64,000 nt of DNA, taken from positions 62,001-126,000 of the forward strand of contig NZ_BSDI01000009.1 of the NCBI RefSeq assembly GCF_027923225.1, given 5' to 3'. Position numbers and translations under genes: made by a program. Position 1 is the first letter of the stretch, and each line of letters opens with the position of its first letter. The notes beneath the pieces were generated by a model. The model had not been told where the DNA came from. It did not search any database and saw only the letters and a list, made by a program, of their open reading frames with translations. Below, in pieces: positions 31,487-43,900 of this stretch. This DNA is from Phytohabitans aurantiacus. GTDB taxonomy: Bacteria > Actinomycetota > Actinomycetes > Mycobacteriales > Micromonosporaceae.

Positions 31487-34400
31487 ATGCGGCTTCGTCG
31501 TGCGGTTGTACTGGTTGCGGTTGCGGCGGCGGCCGCCACGCAGCTCACCGTTCCAGCGGCGTATGCCGTGCCCCCGCCAGCGGTGCCCAAGGAGTGCGCC
31601 GCCACGCGCCCGGACGGCAGGTCCGCCACCGCGGCGGCGGCCGACTGCGGCGGCCAGGTGGAGATCCTCGCCGAGCGCACCGAGACGTCCCAGACGTTCG
31701 CCAACCCCGACGGGTCGCGCACGCTGGAGCAGTCCATGCGACCGGAGTGGGTGCGCCGCGGCGCCGGCTGGGTGCCGGTCGACACCACGCTCCGTAAGGG
31801 CGCGGGTGGTGTCGTCGTGCCCGGTGCGACGGTGCTGCCGATGACGTTCTCGCCCGGCGGCACCCGACCGCTCGCCGAGTTGCGCGACGGCAAGCAGAAG
31901 CTCGCGATGACGTGGCCGGGCAAACTGCCCAACCCCAGGCTCGCCGGCGACACGGCGGTGTACGCGGAGGTACTGCCGGGCGTCGACCTGCGCGTCACCG
32001 CCACCGCTCTCGGCTTCTCCGAGGTCCTGGTGGTGAAGTCCGCCAAGGCGGCACGGCAGCCGGCACTCGCGGCCATCCGGTTCGGACTGAAGGCCACCGG
32101 GGTGACCGTCACCGCGAAGCCCGGCGGCGGGCTGGAAGCGCGCGACAAGGCCGGGCGGCCCGTGTTCGTCGCGCCGACGCCGCTGATGTGGGACTCCTCC
32201 GGCGAGGGCGAAGGCGCCGTGGGAGACGACCCCGACGTCGCCACGCCGGGTCGGCGAGCGGTCATGCCGGCCACGGTGAGCGGCGACCAGCTCACCCTCA
32301 AGCCCGACCGCAAGCTGCTCACCGACCCAGGCACGAAGTACCCCGTCTACATCGATCCATCGTGGACCGGCGGCATCGCCAGCAACGCCTGGACGACGGT
32401 CTGGAGCAAGTACCCGACGAGCAAGTTCTGGCAGAACTCGACCGCGCTGCAGAACGGGGCCGACAAGGGTTCGGCCGGCGCCGGGCTCACCCGCGACTGC
32501 GACGGCTGCGCCACCCACAAGGTCCGCACCTTCTTCCGGATGAACACATCCGCCGTCAAGGGCAAGGTCATCCTCGGCGCGAAGTTCCGGATCGAGCAGC
32601 GCTGGTCGTGGACGTGCAGCCCGAAGTCGAACGCGAAGGTGTGGCTGACCGGCGCCATCTCGTCCAGTACGACGTGGAACAACCAGCCTTCCTGGGACAA
32701 CAACTACACGTCCCAGACCGCGGCGAGCCGGAAGGTCGGCGCGGTACACGGGTGCGCGGGGCCGGGCACCATCGAGTTCGACGTGAAGTCGATCGTCACG
32801 CGGGCCGCTGGCGGTGGCTGGAACGACGTCACGCTGGGCCTGCGCGCGATCGACGAGGGTACGACCAACCACTGGAAGCGGTACAACCACGCGTCGCCGA
32901 AGCTGGCCATCGACTACAACACGATCCCGAACGCGCCGGGTGAGCGGTGGACCGACGGCAAGGCGTGCGCCACCGGTGCCGCGCGGCCGTACGTGCTCAC
33001 CGCCACGCCGATCCTCGCCGCGAAGCACTCCGACGCCGATACCGGCCAGCAGTCGCTCACCACGTACTTCTACTGGTGGGCGCAGGGCGGTGCGCGCAAC
33101 GAGACCGACAAGATGTCGCTGGCCACGGGCAACCCGGCCACCGCGTCGAAGGCGGTTCCGGCGGGCAAGCTCGTCGACGGGACGACGTACATCTGGCAGG
33201 CCCGCACCTATGACGGCACGCATTACGGTGGCTGGTCGGGCACCTGCGAGTTCACCGTCGACACCACGCCGCCGAACACGCCCGGTGCGGTCACGTCGAC
33301 CGAGTACCCGCCCGACTCCACCACCACCCCCGCTCACGGCGGCGTCGGGCTCCCCGGCACCTTCCAGCTGAGCCCGCCGGCGGTCAAGCCGCAGGAGGCG
33401 GTCGGCTACGCGTACACGCTGGACTCGGGTACGCAGCCGTCGGCGGCGACGCAGGTGGCCGCCAACCCGACCTCGTACGCCGCCTCGGTGGCCGTCACGC
33501 CACTGCGCGACGGCGTCAACACCTTGCGGGTGTGGACCAAGGACATCGCCGGCCGGTACTCGGCTGTGCCGAAGGAGTACAAGTTCAAGGTCCGCTCCGG
33601 CGCCGGCCCGGCCGCCGAGTGGAAGTTCGACGAGGCCAGCGGTGCCGTGGCCGACTCGACCGGCCACGGCAACACGGTGACACCGCAGACCACCGTGGCG
33701 CGGCCGGCCAGTCGCGGAAACGTCGGGCGGGCGCTGGAGCTGAGCGGCAGCAACCAGGCCACCACCAGCGGGCCGGTGATGACGCCCCACCCCGACACCG
33801 ACGTGCCCACCAAGGTCCGCACCGACTCGAGCCTGACCGTCACGGCCTGGGTGCGGGTGCCGAGCACCACCGGCGTCACCGGGTTCCGCACGGCGGTCGC
33901 CGCTGACGCGACGCGCCGGTCGCCATTCATGCTCGGCTATCACGCCGACGTCAACAAGTGGCGCTTCAGCGTGACGAACGTCGACAACGACACCAGCGGG
34001 CTCTACCACGCGTACTCCGACGCCACCGTCACGGCCGGCAAGTGGTACCACATCGCCGGCGTCTTCGACGCCGCGACCAAGCAGGTCAGGATGTACGTCA
34101 ACGGCACGCTCCAGGGCACGACGGCGACGACTCCAGCGGCGTTCGACACGTCAGGGCCGATCACGATCGGCCGGCGCATGTGGAACGGCGCCCCGGACTC
34201 GTTCTTCACCGGCGTGATCGACGACGTGCGGATCTACAACTACCCGGTGACCGCCGCGAACCTCGCGCTGCTGGCGGTACCGCTCGCGCCCGCGATCACG
34301 TTCCCCAACGGCGACTCGGTCACCGCCGGCCAGCCGATCAACGTGCGCCTCGACGCCGGCGGCGACAACAACGTGACCTCGTACCGGTACAGCGTCGGCT

Positions 34401-37400
34401 CGGCGATCCTCGACAAGACCGCGACGCCGGCCACCGCTGGGGCGGCCGCCACCGTCTCGGTGCCCACGACCGCGAGCATGGCGGGCGAGCAGCGGGTCTT
34501 CGCGATCACCGTCGACGCGGCGGGCCGGCAGAGCATCGCGGCGGCCGGCACGTTCACCGTGATCGGCGCCGCGAAGATCTCCGGCAGCGTCATCGACATC
34601 GACACCTCCGAGCTGGTGGCCGGCGCGCTCGTCACCCTCAGCCCGGGCAACTACTCCATGACCACCGCCGCGGACGGCTGGTACTCGTTCGAGGGCCTCA
34701 CACCCGACACGTACACGATCAAGGCGTCGGTGGGTGGCCGGTGCGGCAAGTCCTTCGAGGCCCAACTGGCCATCGCGGGCGACATGACCGTCGACCTGCC
34801 GCTGATGCAGCTGACCGACGACCTCGGGTACACGTGCCAGGTCGCCGCTGCCGCGTTCGTCGCCGCCGACCAGACGACGGTGGCGCTGACCGGTGACGAC
34901 GCGGTCGCCCAGGTCGAGATCCCGTTCGCGTTCCCCTTCTACGGGCACACCTTCCGCGACGCGTGGGTCGACACCAACGGCCTGGTCTCCTTCACCGATC
35001 CGGGCGGCTCGCACCGGTACCCGGGCGGCAACCTGCCGGCACCGGCCCAGCCCAACGCGGCGGTGGCGGCCTTCTGGGACGACCTCGTGGTCGACGCGTC
35101 GGCCAGCGTCCGCACGGCCACCGTCGGCACGGGTACCGACCAGCGTTTCGTGATCGAGTGGCGCAACGTCCACCGCAAGGAGTCGACGTCGCAGCGGCTT
35201 ACCGCCGAGGCGATCCTCGCGCCGGACGGCACGATCGCGCTCAACTACGCCGGCCTCGACAACGACGCCGAGAAGGGCGCCGGAGCCGCGGTCGGCATCG
35301 AGGGGCCGGAGGGCGAAGACGGCCTGCTGTACTCGGCCGCGCAGCCGGTACTGGCATCTGGCCAGGAGGTCGTCTTCGACCACCCGGGCGAGGCGCCGAT
35401 CGACAGGTTCACGCTGTCCGGCACCGTGCGTGACGCCGCCGGGGTCGGAGTGTCCGGTGCGAGCGTGACGCTCGACCCGGCCGGCCTGACCGTCACCACC
35501 GGGGCGGGCGGCGCCTGGGAGTTCACCGGGCTCGTGGCCGACAGCTACACGGTGACCGCCGCGACCGCCGGCCGGTGCGCCCGCGCCGGCAGCGCTCAGG
35601 TGGAGCTGACCGGTGGCGATGTCGCGCGCGACCTGGTGTTGCGGCCGGTGGGCGACGGATTCGGGTACGGCTGCGCGGCCGGGCCGCGTCCGTTCGTACC
35701 GGCGGCCAACGTGATCGGGGAGCTGACCGGCGACTACGACGCGCAGCACGTGACGCTGCCGTTCCCGTTCCGGCTCTACGGTCGCGACTACACGACCACC
35801 ACGGTGATCACCGACGGCACGATCGTCTTCACGGGCGACGTGGGCGAGGTGTGGGACAACAAGCCGTTGCCCACCACCACGGCTCCCAACGCGGCCCTGT
35901 ACGCGTTCCAGGACGACCTGGTGATCGACCAGGACGCCAGTGTCCGCACCGAGCTGTTCGGCACCGCGCCGAACAGGTACTTCGTGGTGGAGTGGCGCAA
36001 CGCCCTCATCTGGAACACCACCGACCGGCTTACCGTCGAGATGGTGCTGTACGAGAACGGCGACGTCGCGTTCAACTACGCCGGGCTCGACACGCCGCTG
36101 GAGCGGGGTGGCTCCGCCACGATCGGCATCGAGAGCCACGCCGGCACCACCGCACTCCAATACTCAGCCAACGAGGACGCGCTGGTGAGCGGCACCGGCA
36201 TCCTCATCACGCCGCCGCCGGCCGGCACCATCCAGGGCACCGTTACCGCGGTCGGCGCGGGCACCGCGGTGGCGGGTGCGACCGTGACGCTCAGCCCTGG
36301 CAACGCCACGGCGACCACCGGTGCCGACGGCGGTTACCAGTTCACGGGCGTCAAGGCCGGTGACTACACGGTCTCCGTGGCCAGGGGCGACGGCAAGTGC
36401 GCCGGGCCGGAGGCCGCCGCGCTCGCTCAGCCCCGCGGCGGGATCGACAAGATCGACCTGTCGGTCGGCACGGGCTCGGACGGGTACGGCAACTCGTGCA
36501 CCGTCGGCCCGCGCACCCTGCTGCCGACCGACACCGTGCTCGCTCTGACCGGTGACGACGTGTTCTCGCAGGTCACGCTCCCGTTCCCGGTCAAGCTCTA
36601 CGGCACGACGTACAACACCGCCTGGGTCGACACCAACGGTGTGGTGACGTTCGAGCTGCCCGAGGGTTCGTCGTGGAACGTCAGCGAGATCCCGTCCGAG
36701 GTCGAGGCGCACAAGCCCAACGCGGCCGTGTACGCCTTCTGGGAGGACTGGGTCGTCGATGAGGACGCCAGCATCCGCACGGCGGTCAGCGGCACCGCAC
36801 CCAACCGGAAGTACGTCGTCGAGTGGCACGACGTACTCGCCTGGAAGGACCGCACGCAGCGGGCCACGTTCCAGGTGGTGTTCGAGGAGACCGGTGACAT
36901 CGCCGTCGCGTGGGACGGCATCGGCCAGGAGCTCATCGAGCAGGGCGTGTACGGCGTGGTCGGCATCGAGAACTCCGAAGGCACCGAGGCGCTCGTCCAC
37001 AGCTCGTTCGTGCCCGCACTGAGCAGCGGCACCGGCGTCGTGTTCCACCGTGGTGACGGTGTCGTGGGCACCGTCACGGGCACGGTCACCTGCGCCGGTG
37101 CCGCCGTGTCGGGCGCGACCGTGGTCGCCGGCTCGCGGACCGCGACGACGGGCGCGAATGGCCGGTACACGCTCACGAACGTGCCGGTCGGCCCCGTCGC
37201 GGTGATCGCGACGGCGACCGGCGGCGGGTGCGCGGGCTCGACCGTGGCACAGGTGACCGTGGCCGGCGAAACCACCGTCACCGGCGACATTGCCATGACC
37301 TCGGCGGCCGGCGGCGGCTACAGCCTCACGGCCGGCGCCCAGGCTTTCCAGCCCGTCAACCAGACGCTGGCGCTGACGGGTGACGACGAGTTCGTCCAGG

Positions 37401-37888
37401 TCACGCTGCCGTTCCCGATCACGCTCTACGGCCAGAGCTACTCGACCGCGTGGGTCGACACGAATGGCGTGGTGTCGTTCACGGCGCCGGGCGGCTCCGC
37501 GTGGAACATCAGCCCGATCCCGTCGGCGGCCGAACCGCACCGCCCGAACGCGGCGGCCTACCCGTTCTGGGACGACTGGGTGGTCGACGACGAGGCCAAC
37601 GTCTTCACGGGTATGACGGGCACCGCGCCGAACCGCGCGTTCGTCGTCGAGTGGCGCAACGTCACCAACTGGGCCGATCGCACCTCCCGGGTCACGTTCC
37701 AGGTCGCCTTCGCCGAGAACGGTGAGATCTCGTTCGCCTGGGACGACGTGGCCGCCCGGTCGGTCGAGCGCGGTGGCAAGGGCACGGTCGGCGTGGAGAA
37801 CGCCGACGGCAGCAAGGCGCACCAGTACCTCCACCAGCACCCGGTGATCCGCAGCGGCGAGGGCCTGCTGTTGCGGCCAGTGGCCTGA
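31487..37888 (+). CDS. Giant secreted DNRLRE/LamG protein with four C-terminal repeat modules
   Basis: A 2133-residue protein with a Sec signal peptide (residues 1-27, ending PAAYA). About residues 278-483 form a DNRLRE-type domain (YPVYIDPSW, then FFRMNTSAVKG and SSTTWNNQPSW). About 490-690 are FN3-like, and 707-927 form a LamG jelly roll (AEWKFDEASGAVADSTGHGN, ending GVIDDVRIYNYPVTAANLALL). From about 1026 to the end are four modules of 272-282 residues, each a carboxypeptidase-regulatory-like beta fold plus an unnamed domain. No enzyme site was seen. It is probably a cell-surface or secreted partner of the RHS protein 31 bp downstream. Confidence 0.88.
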   Translation: MRLRRAVVLVAVAAAAATQLTVPAAYAVPPPAVPKECAATRPDGRSATAAAADCGGQVEILAERTETSQTFANPDGSRTLEQSMRPEWVRRGAGWVPVDTTLRKGAGGVVVPGATVLPMTFSPGGTRPLAELRDGKQKLAMTWPGKLPNPRLAGDTAVYAEVLPGVDLRVTATALGFSEVLVVKSAKAARQPALAAIRFGLKATGVTVTAKPGGGLEARDKAGRPVFVAPTPLMWDSSGEGEGAVGDDPDVATPGRRAVMPATVSGDQLTLKPDRKLLTDPGTKYPVYIDPSWTGGIASNAWTTVWSKYPTSKFWQNSTALQNGADKGSAGAGLTRDCDGCATHKVRTFFRMNTSAVKGKVILGAKFRIEQRWSWTCSPKSNAKVWLTGAISSSTTWNNQPSWDNNYTSQTAASRKVGAVHGCAGPGTIEFDVKSIVTRAAGGGWNDVTLGLRAIDEGTTNHWKRYNHASPKLAIDYNTIPNAPGERWTDGKACATGAARPYVLTATPILAAKHSDADTGQQSLTTYFYWWAQGGARNETDKMSLATGNPATASKAVPAGKLVDGTTYIWQARTYDGTHYGGWSGTCEFTVDTTPPNTPGAVTSTEYPPDSTTTPAHGGVGLPGTFQLSPPAVKPQEAVGYAYTLDSGTQPSAATQVAANPTSYAASVAVTPLRDGVNTLRVWTKDIAGRYSAVPKEYKFKVRSGAGPAAEWKFDEASGAVADSTGHGNTVTPQTTVARPASRGNVGRALELSGSNQATTSGPVMTPHPDTDVPTKVRTDSSLTVTAWVRVPSTTGVTGFRTAVAADATRRSPFMLGYHADVNKWRFSVTNVDNDTSGLYHAYSDATVTAGKWYHIAGVFDAATKQVRMYVNGTLQGTTATTPAAFDTSGPITIGRRMWNGAPDSFFTGVIDDVRIYNYPVTAANLALLAVPLAPAITFPNGDSVTAGQPINVRLDAGGDNNVTSYRYSVGSAILDKTATPATAGAAATVSVPTTASMAGEQRVFAITVDAAGRQSIAAAGTFTVIGAAKISGSVIDIDTSELVAGALVTLSPGNYSMTTAADGWYSFEGLTPDTYTIKASVGGRCGKSFEAQLAIAGDMTVDLPLMQLTDDLGYTCQVAAAAFVAADQTTVALTGDDAVAQVEIPFAFPFYGHTFRDAWVDTNGLVSFTDPGGSHRYPGGNLPAPAQPNAAVAAFWDDLVVDASASVRTATVGTGTDQRFVIEWRNVHRKESTSQRLTAEAILAPDGTIALNYAGLDNDAEKGAGAAVGIEGPEGEDGLLYSAAQPVLASGQEVVFDHPGEAPIDRFTLSGTVRDAAGVGVSGASVTLDPAGLTVTTGAGGAWEFTGLVADSYTVTAATAGRCARAGSAQVELTGGDVARDLVLRPVGDGFGYGCAAGPRPFVPAANVIGELTGDYDAQHVTLPFPFRLYGRDYTTTTVITDGTIVFTGDVGEVWDNKPLPTTTAPNAALYAFQDDLVIDQDASVRTELFGTAPNRYFVVEWRNALIWNTTDRLTVEMVLYENGDVAFNYAGLDTPLERGGSATIGIESHAGTTALQYSANEDALVSGTGILITPPPAGTIQGTVTAVGAGTAVAGATVTLSPGNATATTGADGGYQFTGVKAGDYTVSVARGDGKCAGPEAAALAQPRGGIDKIDLSVGTGSDGYGNSCTVGPRTLLPTDTVLALTGDDVFSQVTLPFPVKLYGTTYNTAWVDTNGVVTFELPEGSSWNVSEIPSEVEAHKPNAAVYAFWEDWVVDEDASIRTAVSGTAPNRKYVVEWHDVLAWKDRTQRATFQVVFEETGDIAVAWDGIGQELIEQGVYGVVGIENSEGTEALVHSSFVPALSSGTGVVFHRGDGVVGTVTGTVTCAGAAVSGATVVAGSRTATTGANGRYTLTNVPVGPVAVIATATGGGCAGSTVAQVTVAGETTVTGDIAMTSAAGGGYSLTAGAQAFQPVNQTLALTGDDEFVQVTLPFPITLYGQSYSTAWVDTNGVVSFTAPGGSAWNISPIPSAAEPHRPNAAAYPFWDDWVVDDEANVFTGMTGTAPNRAFVVEWRNVTNWADRTSRVTFQVAFAENGEISFAWDDVAARSVERGGKGTVGVENADGSKAHQYLHQHPVIRSGEGLLLRPVA
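34566..37888 (+). repeat. Four tandem protein modules of about 280 residues
   Basis: Approximate boundaries are 34566-35410, 35411-36228, 36229-37068 and 37069-37888. Each copy has a beta-sandwich start (GATVTLSPGNATATTGADG in copy 3), a Cys (GGRCGK, AGRCAR, GKCAGP, GGCAGS), then ALTGDD or ELTGDY, PFxFxLYG, WVDTNGVVxF, PNAAxxxFWDDxVVD, and VVEWRNV. The second half recalls NIDO/nidogen-like secreted domains. Copies 3 and 4 look most alike, copy 2 most diverged. The copies differ enough at DNA level that they are old duplications. Confidence 0.8.
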
Positions 37889-37919
37889 TCCGATCCGACG
37901 ACCCGTCCGGAGGTTCACG

Positions 37920-40900
37920 GTGGCACACCCTGGCAGTCGGTACCGTCTCGCCGTCCGCGCCGTCGCGGTTGGCCTCCTGCTAGCGACCGCCGCGACGGCT
38001 GGCCCGGTGCCGGCGTCCGCGAAGCCGAAGGACAGGTTCACGCCGCCGAAGGCGGAGGAGGTCAAGTCGGTCGCCGTCCAAGAGGTCAAGGCGTCGGGCT
38101 CGACCACGGCGGGAGCGACGACCAAAGCCGCCGCGGAGCGACGCCAGCCGGCACCGGTCTGGCCGACCGCGGGACAGGCGGAGGCAGCTGTACCGTCGGC
38201 GGCCGACCACCGGACCCGGGGATCGGGCGCGGTCCGGGCCGGCGCGTTGCCGGTCCTGGTCGACCGCCCGGCGCAGCCGGCGAAGGGCCAGCCCGCTGGG
38301 GCGTCCGTACCCGGCCGGGTGCGGGTACGGGTGCTCGACCGGGCCGCCACCGACCGGGCCGGCGTACGGGGTGTCCTGCTCCGCGTCGACCGGACCGACG
38401 GCCGGGCCGGTGCCGGCACGGTCGCGCTGACCGTCGACTACTGGAGCTTCGCGACCGCATACGGCGCCGACTGGTCGAGCCGCCTGCGCCTGGTCAGCCT
38501 GCCCGAGTGCGCGCTGACCACCCCCGAGCGGCCGGAGTGTGCCGGCACCGTGCTGCCGTCCCGCAACCGGGTCGGCGACCGGCTCGTGACAGCTGAGGTA
38601 CCCGTCACCGGGAAGACCACCGCCCGGGCGGGATTCGGCACGACGGGGAGCGCCCTGCTCGCCCTCGCGGCGGGACCGGCCGGCAGCGCGGGCGACTACT
38701 CCGCGACCAGCCTCTCGCCGTCCGCGACCTGGTCGGCCGGCACCAGTACCGGCGACTTCACGTGGTCGTACCCGCTTCGGACGCCGCCGAGCCTGGGCGG
38801 GCCGGCGCCGGACATGAAGCTCAACTACTCGGCGCAGAGCGTCGACGGCCGGCACGCCGCGTCCAACAACCAGCCGTCGCAGGTCGGTGAGGGCTTCGAG
38901 TTCACGCCGGGCGACTTCATCGAGCGGCGGTACCGGTCCTGTGCGCAGGACATGGACGGAGCCGACCACAACAACTCCACGAAGACCGGCGACCTGTGCT
39001 GGGAGACTGACAACGCCACGATGTCCCTCAGCGGGCGGGGTGGCGAGCTGATCTACGACTCCGGTGACGGGTACTGGCACCCGCGGCGCGACGACGGCAC
39101 CAAGGCCGAGAAGATCGTCGGCGGTGCCTCGTACGGCAACGGCGACAACAACGGCGAGTACTGGAAGGTCACCACCGCCGACGGCACCCTGTACTACTTC
39201 GGCAAGCACAAGCTCGACGGCTGGACCGACGGCAAGGCGGTCACCAACTCGACCTGGACCGTGCCGGTGTTCGGCAACGACCCGAACGAGCCGTGTCACG
39301 CGAGCACGTTCGGCGGGTCGGACTGCGTGCAGGCGTGGCGGTGGAACCTCGACTACGTGGTCGACCCGCACGGCAACACGATGTCGTTCTGGTACGGCAA
39401 GGAGAGCAACAAGTACGCCCGCAACAACTCCACCACCGACGTGCCCTCGTACGTGCGCGGTGGCTACCTCGACCGCGTCGAGTACGGCACCGACAAGCGC
39501 ACCGACGGCACCGACTCGCTGTACCGGGGGCTCGCCGCGCCGATGCGGGTCCAGTTCGACCAGGACAACCGATGCCTGTCCGACTGCGACTCCCACACCG
39601 CGGTGCGCTGGCCCGACACGCCCTGGGACCAGGAGTGCACCGGCTCGCCGTGCCTCGTCGGCTCACCGACGTTCTGGACCACGAAGCGGATCTCGGCGGT
39701 CACCACGCAGGTGCGCGACGGGTCCGCGTACCGCAACGTCGAGAAGTGGATCTTTACGCACACCTTCCCGGACCCGGGTGACGGCACCCGCGCGGGGCTG
39801 TGGCTGGACAAGATCTCGCACCAGGGCCTGGTCGGGGGCACGGCCAGCGTCCCAGACATCGAGTTCACCGGAATCCAGCGCAACAACCGGGTCGACACCA
39901 TCGACCACTCGGCGGCGATGAACTGGTGGCGCCTCGCGAAGGTACGCAGCGAGACCGGCGGCACGGTCAACATCACGTACTCGGAGCCGGACTGCGTCGC
40001 CCGCACCCGGATTCCGACCGATCCGCACAACAACACGCTGCTGTGCTACCCCGTGCGGTGGACGCCGGAGGGTTACACGGCGCCCATCGTCGACTACTTC
40101 CACAAGTACGTCGTGAAGACGATCTACGAGATCGACCACACCGGCGGCGTACCGCCCAACGGCAGCCCTCGGGTCGTCTACTCGTACAACTACATCGGCG
40201 ACCCGGCGTGGCACTACGCCGACGACGACGGGCTGATCGGCAAGAAGGACAAGACCTGGTCGGTGTGGCGCGGGTACGAGAAGGTCGGCGTGACCGTCGG
40301 CGACCCGGGCGAGCAGACGTACGTCGAGACGAAGTACTTCCGGGGCATGCACGGCGACAAGCTGCCCTCCGGCACCCGCGACGTACCGGTGACCGGCGCC
40401 GGCGTGCCGACGGTCAAGGACGAGGACGCGTACGCCGGACTGGAGCGCGAGAAGGTCACCTTCAACGGTCCGGGCGGGCCCGAGGTGACCCGCGAGGTCA
40501 GCGAGCCGTGGCAGTCCGCGCCGACCGCGTCCCGCACCATCAACGGCGACCGGGTCGACGCCCGCTTCGTCGATGTGGCGGCCAAGCACCACCGGGTCAC
40601 GCTCGACGCCGGCCGCGGCGTGCGGGTCACCACCCAGCGCACCACGTTCGACGGGTACGGCATGCCGGTCGAGAGCAACGACCTGGGCGACGTGGCGGTC
40701 ACCGGCGACGAGGAGTGCACGAAGACCACGTACGCCCGCAACACCGGGACGTGGATGCTGTCGCTGCCGGCCACGACGTCGACGTACGCGGTGCCGTGTG
40801 CCTCCGCCACGAACCCGAGCACGCTGACCGCGGATCAGGTGATCAGCGTGAAGCGGGTCGGTTACGACGGCGGCGCTCCAGGTGCCGCACCGACTCGCGG

Positions 40901-43900
40901 TGAGGTCACCTCGAACGAGGAGATGGCCGACTGGAACGGCGGCGATCCTCAGTTCACGGTGATCGTCCGCGCCGGCTTCGACGAGTACGGCCGGGTCGAC
41001 GAGTCGTGGGACGCGATGGACAAGCGCTCGACCACCTCGTACGAGCCGGCGAGCAACGCCCCGGTCACCCGCACCGTGACCACCAACCCGCTGAGCCACA
41101 CGATCACCACCGACCTGGAGCCGGCGTGGGGGCTCGCGACGAAGGTGACCGACCCCAACGGGAAGGTCACCACGTCGAAGCACGATGGGCTCGGGCGGCT
41201 CACCGGCGTCTGGAAGCCGGGGCGGAACCCGGACACCCAGTCGGCGAACACCACCTACGCGTACCTGATCCGCACCGACGCGCCGTCGGTGGTGACCACG
41301 AAGGCGCTCAATCCGGCGGGCAACTACGTGACCTCGTATGAGCTCTACGACGGGCTGCTGCGGCCGCGGCAGACCCAGGCGGCATCGCCTTCGGGTGGGC
41401 GGCTCGTGACCGACACGTTCTACGACACCGTGGGCCGCGAGGTGAAGAAGTACCAGCCGTATCACAACACCGCGGCCCCGGGCACCACGCTGGTGACCGC
41501 CACCGACCGGACGCACGTGCCCAACCAGACCCGTACGGAGTACGACGGCACCGGCCGGCCCGTCGCGTCGATCTTCCAGCCGTACGACGCGGAACGCCAC
41601 CGCACCCGCACGTACTACGCCGGTGACCGGGTCGACACGACGCCGCCCGCCGGTGGCACGCCCACGTCGAAGGTCGGCGACGCCCGGGGGCGCACCGTCG
41701 AGCTGCGGCAGTACCACGGCACGACGGCAACCGGCACCTACGACGCCACGCGGTACCGGTTCAACGCCAAGGGGCAGATGGACCGGATCACCGACCCGGC
41801 GGGCAACCAGTGGAACTTCGGGTACGACGCGCGCGGGCGTAAGACCACTGTGGACGATCCTGACAAGGGGCTGACCACCACCACCTACGACAACGCCGGC
41901 AAGGTCACCTCAACCACCGACGGAGCCGGGAGCAAGCTGCTCTACACGTACGACTCGCTCGGTCGGAAGACAGCGCTGTACGAGGGGGTCATCTCGGGCT
42001 TCGGGCGTGCTCGATGGACGTACGACTCGGTCCAGAAGGGACAGCTCACCCAGGCGACGCGGTATGTGGGCGTCAACGCGTACAGCGTGAAGATCGACGA
42101 GTACAACGACGCGTACCAGCCCCTACAGCAAACCATCACGATCCCGAGTTCGGAGACCGGCCTCAACGGCACTTACACGTACGAGAGCACGTACAACGTG
42201 GACGGTAGCGTCTACCGGTCGGCCCTGCCCGAAGCCGGTGGTCTGGCGGCCGAGACACTGACGCACCACTACGACGCGACGTCCGGGATGCCGAAGCAGC
42301 TCACCACGGTCTACGACACCACCCAGCTCAGCTACGTCGCCGACACCGACTACAACGCGCTCGGCCATGTCGACCAGTACGAGTTCTACACCGGCCTGTA
42401 CTCCGAGACCGGCAAGCGGTTCTTCCAGTCGTTCACGCGCGAACTGGAGACCGGCCGGCTGACCGGTGTGCGCACCGACCGCGAGGAGATCTCGCCGTAC
42501 ACGATCTCGGACGTGCGGTACACCTACGATCACGTCGGCAAGATCACCAAGGTCAGCGACGTCGCCGCGACCGGGGGCGTCGACAACCAGTGCTTCAAGT
42601 ACAACTACTCGGGCCGGCTGAACGAGGCGTGGACGCCGGCCAACGGCGACTGCACCGCCGCACCGACGGTCGCCGGGCTGGGCGGACCCGCGCCGTACTG
42701 GCTTGCCTGGGAGATCGACTCCGCGGGCAACCGGATCTCCGAGACGGAGAAGAGCGCTACCAGCCAGCAGCGCAAGACCGACTACACGTATCCGGCGGCG
42801 GGCGCCGACCGGCCGCACGCGGTCACCGGCACGTCGACCCAGGTCGGCACCACGACCACGACGGCCGCCTACACGTACGACGACACGGGCAACACGCTCA
42901 CCCGGCCGACCGCCTCGGCTGGCACCCAGACGCTTACCTGGGACGCCGAGGGACACCTGGCGACGAGCGTCGACAACACCGGCACCACGAGTTACCTGTA
43001 CGACGCCGAGGGGAACCGGCTGGTGCGCCGCGATCCGACCGGCGCGACGCTCTACCTGCCGGGCCAGGAGATCCGCTTCACCACGTCGAACGCGACCCGG
43101 GTCGGCACCCGGTACTACGCCTTCAACGGCGAGACGTTCGCGTCCCGCACGGCGGCGTCCGGGATCACCTGGTTGGCCGGCGACCACCAGGGCACCGCGC
43201 AGGTATCGGTCAAGGAGGCCGGCCAGCACTCCACGGTGCGGCGGCAGAAGCCGTATGGCACATCACGTGGCAGTGCGGTCAGCTGGCCCAACTCGAAGGG
43301 CTTCGTCGGCGGCACGGTCGACAACACCGGGCTCACCCACCTGGGCGCCCGCGAGTACGACCCGGGGATAGGACGCTTCATCAGCGTCGACCCGGTGTTC
43401 AATATGGACGCGCCGGAGCAGATGAACGGCTACGCGTACGCGGCGAACAGCCCCGTGACCGACTCCGACGCGAGCGGCCTCGAACCCGGTGGCGGTAGTT
43501 GGTACTACGCGGGCAGCGAATCCGGCTCCTGGAGCAAGGGCGGCTACCGGTACTACTACCGCGCCGAATACTTCCTCTACTGCCGGTACGGCGGCTCGCA
43601 GTGCCTGGGCGGCATCGCCGGCTACCAGGGGCTGTACTGGATCAACATGGCGTACCGGAACCACCCGGCCGTCTGGTTCATCGCGCGCGTGGTCGTGACC
43701 GTCTGGCGAGTACAGACGAACTTCATCGGCCCGGTCGCCGGCCCGCCCAGCCCGCCCAAGCCGCGCATCATCCTCCCGCCGGCACCGGCCTGCCCCACGC
43801 CGCCACCACCGGAGCCGAAGCAGCCAGGGGAGCTCGACGGGCCCAAGTGCGAGTTCTTCGACTTCGGATGCCTGTTCAGCGGCAAGGAAGGCGCGAAGGC

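Noticed and set aside
34151..36160. Long minus-strand open frame opposite the repeat modules of the giant secreted protein
   Set aside because: The composition is Arg/Gly/Val-rich without motifs, and the opposite strand has clear repeated domains. It is treated as a codon-bias shadow.
34566..37888. Possible recent tandem DNA duplication or CRISPR-like repeat
   Set aside because: The repetition is at protein level in about 830-bp units with clearly diverged DNA, so it is an old domain duplication, not an array.
39663..41717. 684-codon minus-strand frame opposite the RHS gene
   Set aside because: Same shadow pattern; no ribosome-binding site, and the plus strand carries unmistakable YD repeats.
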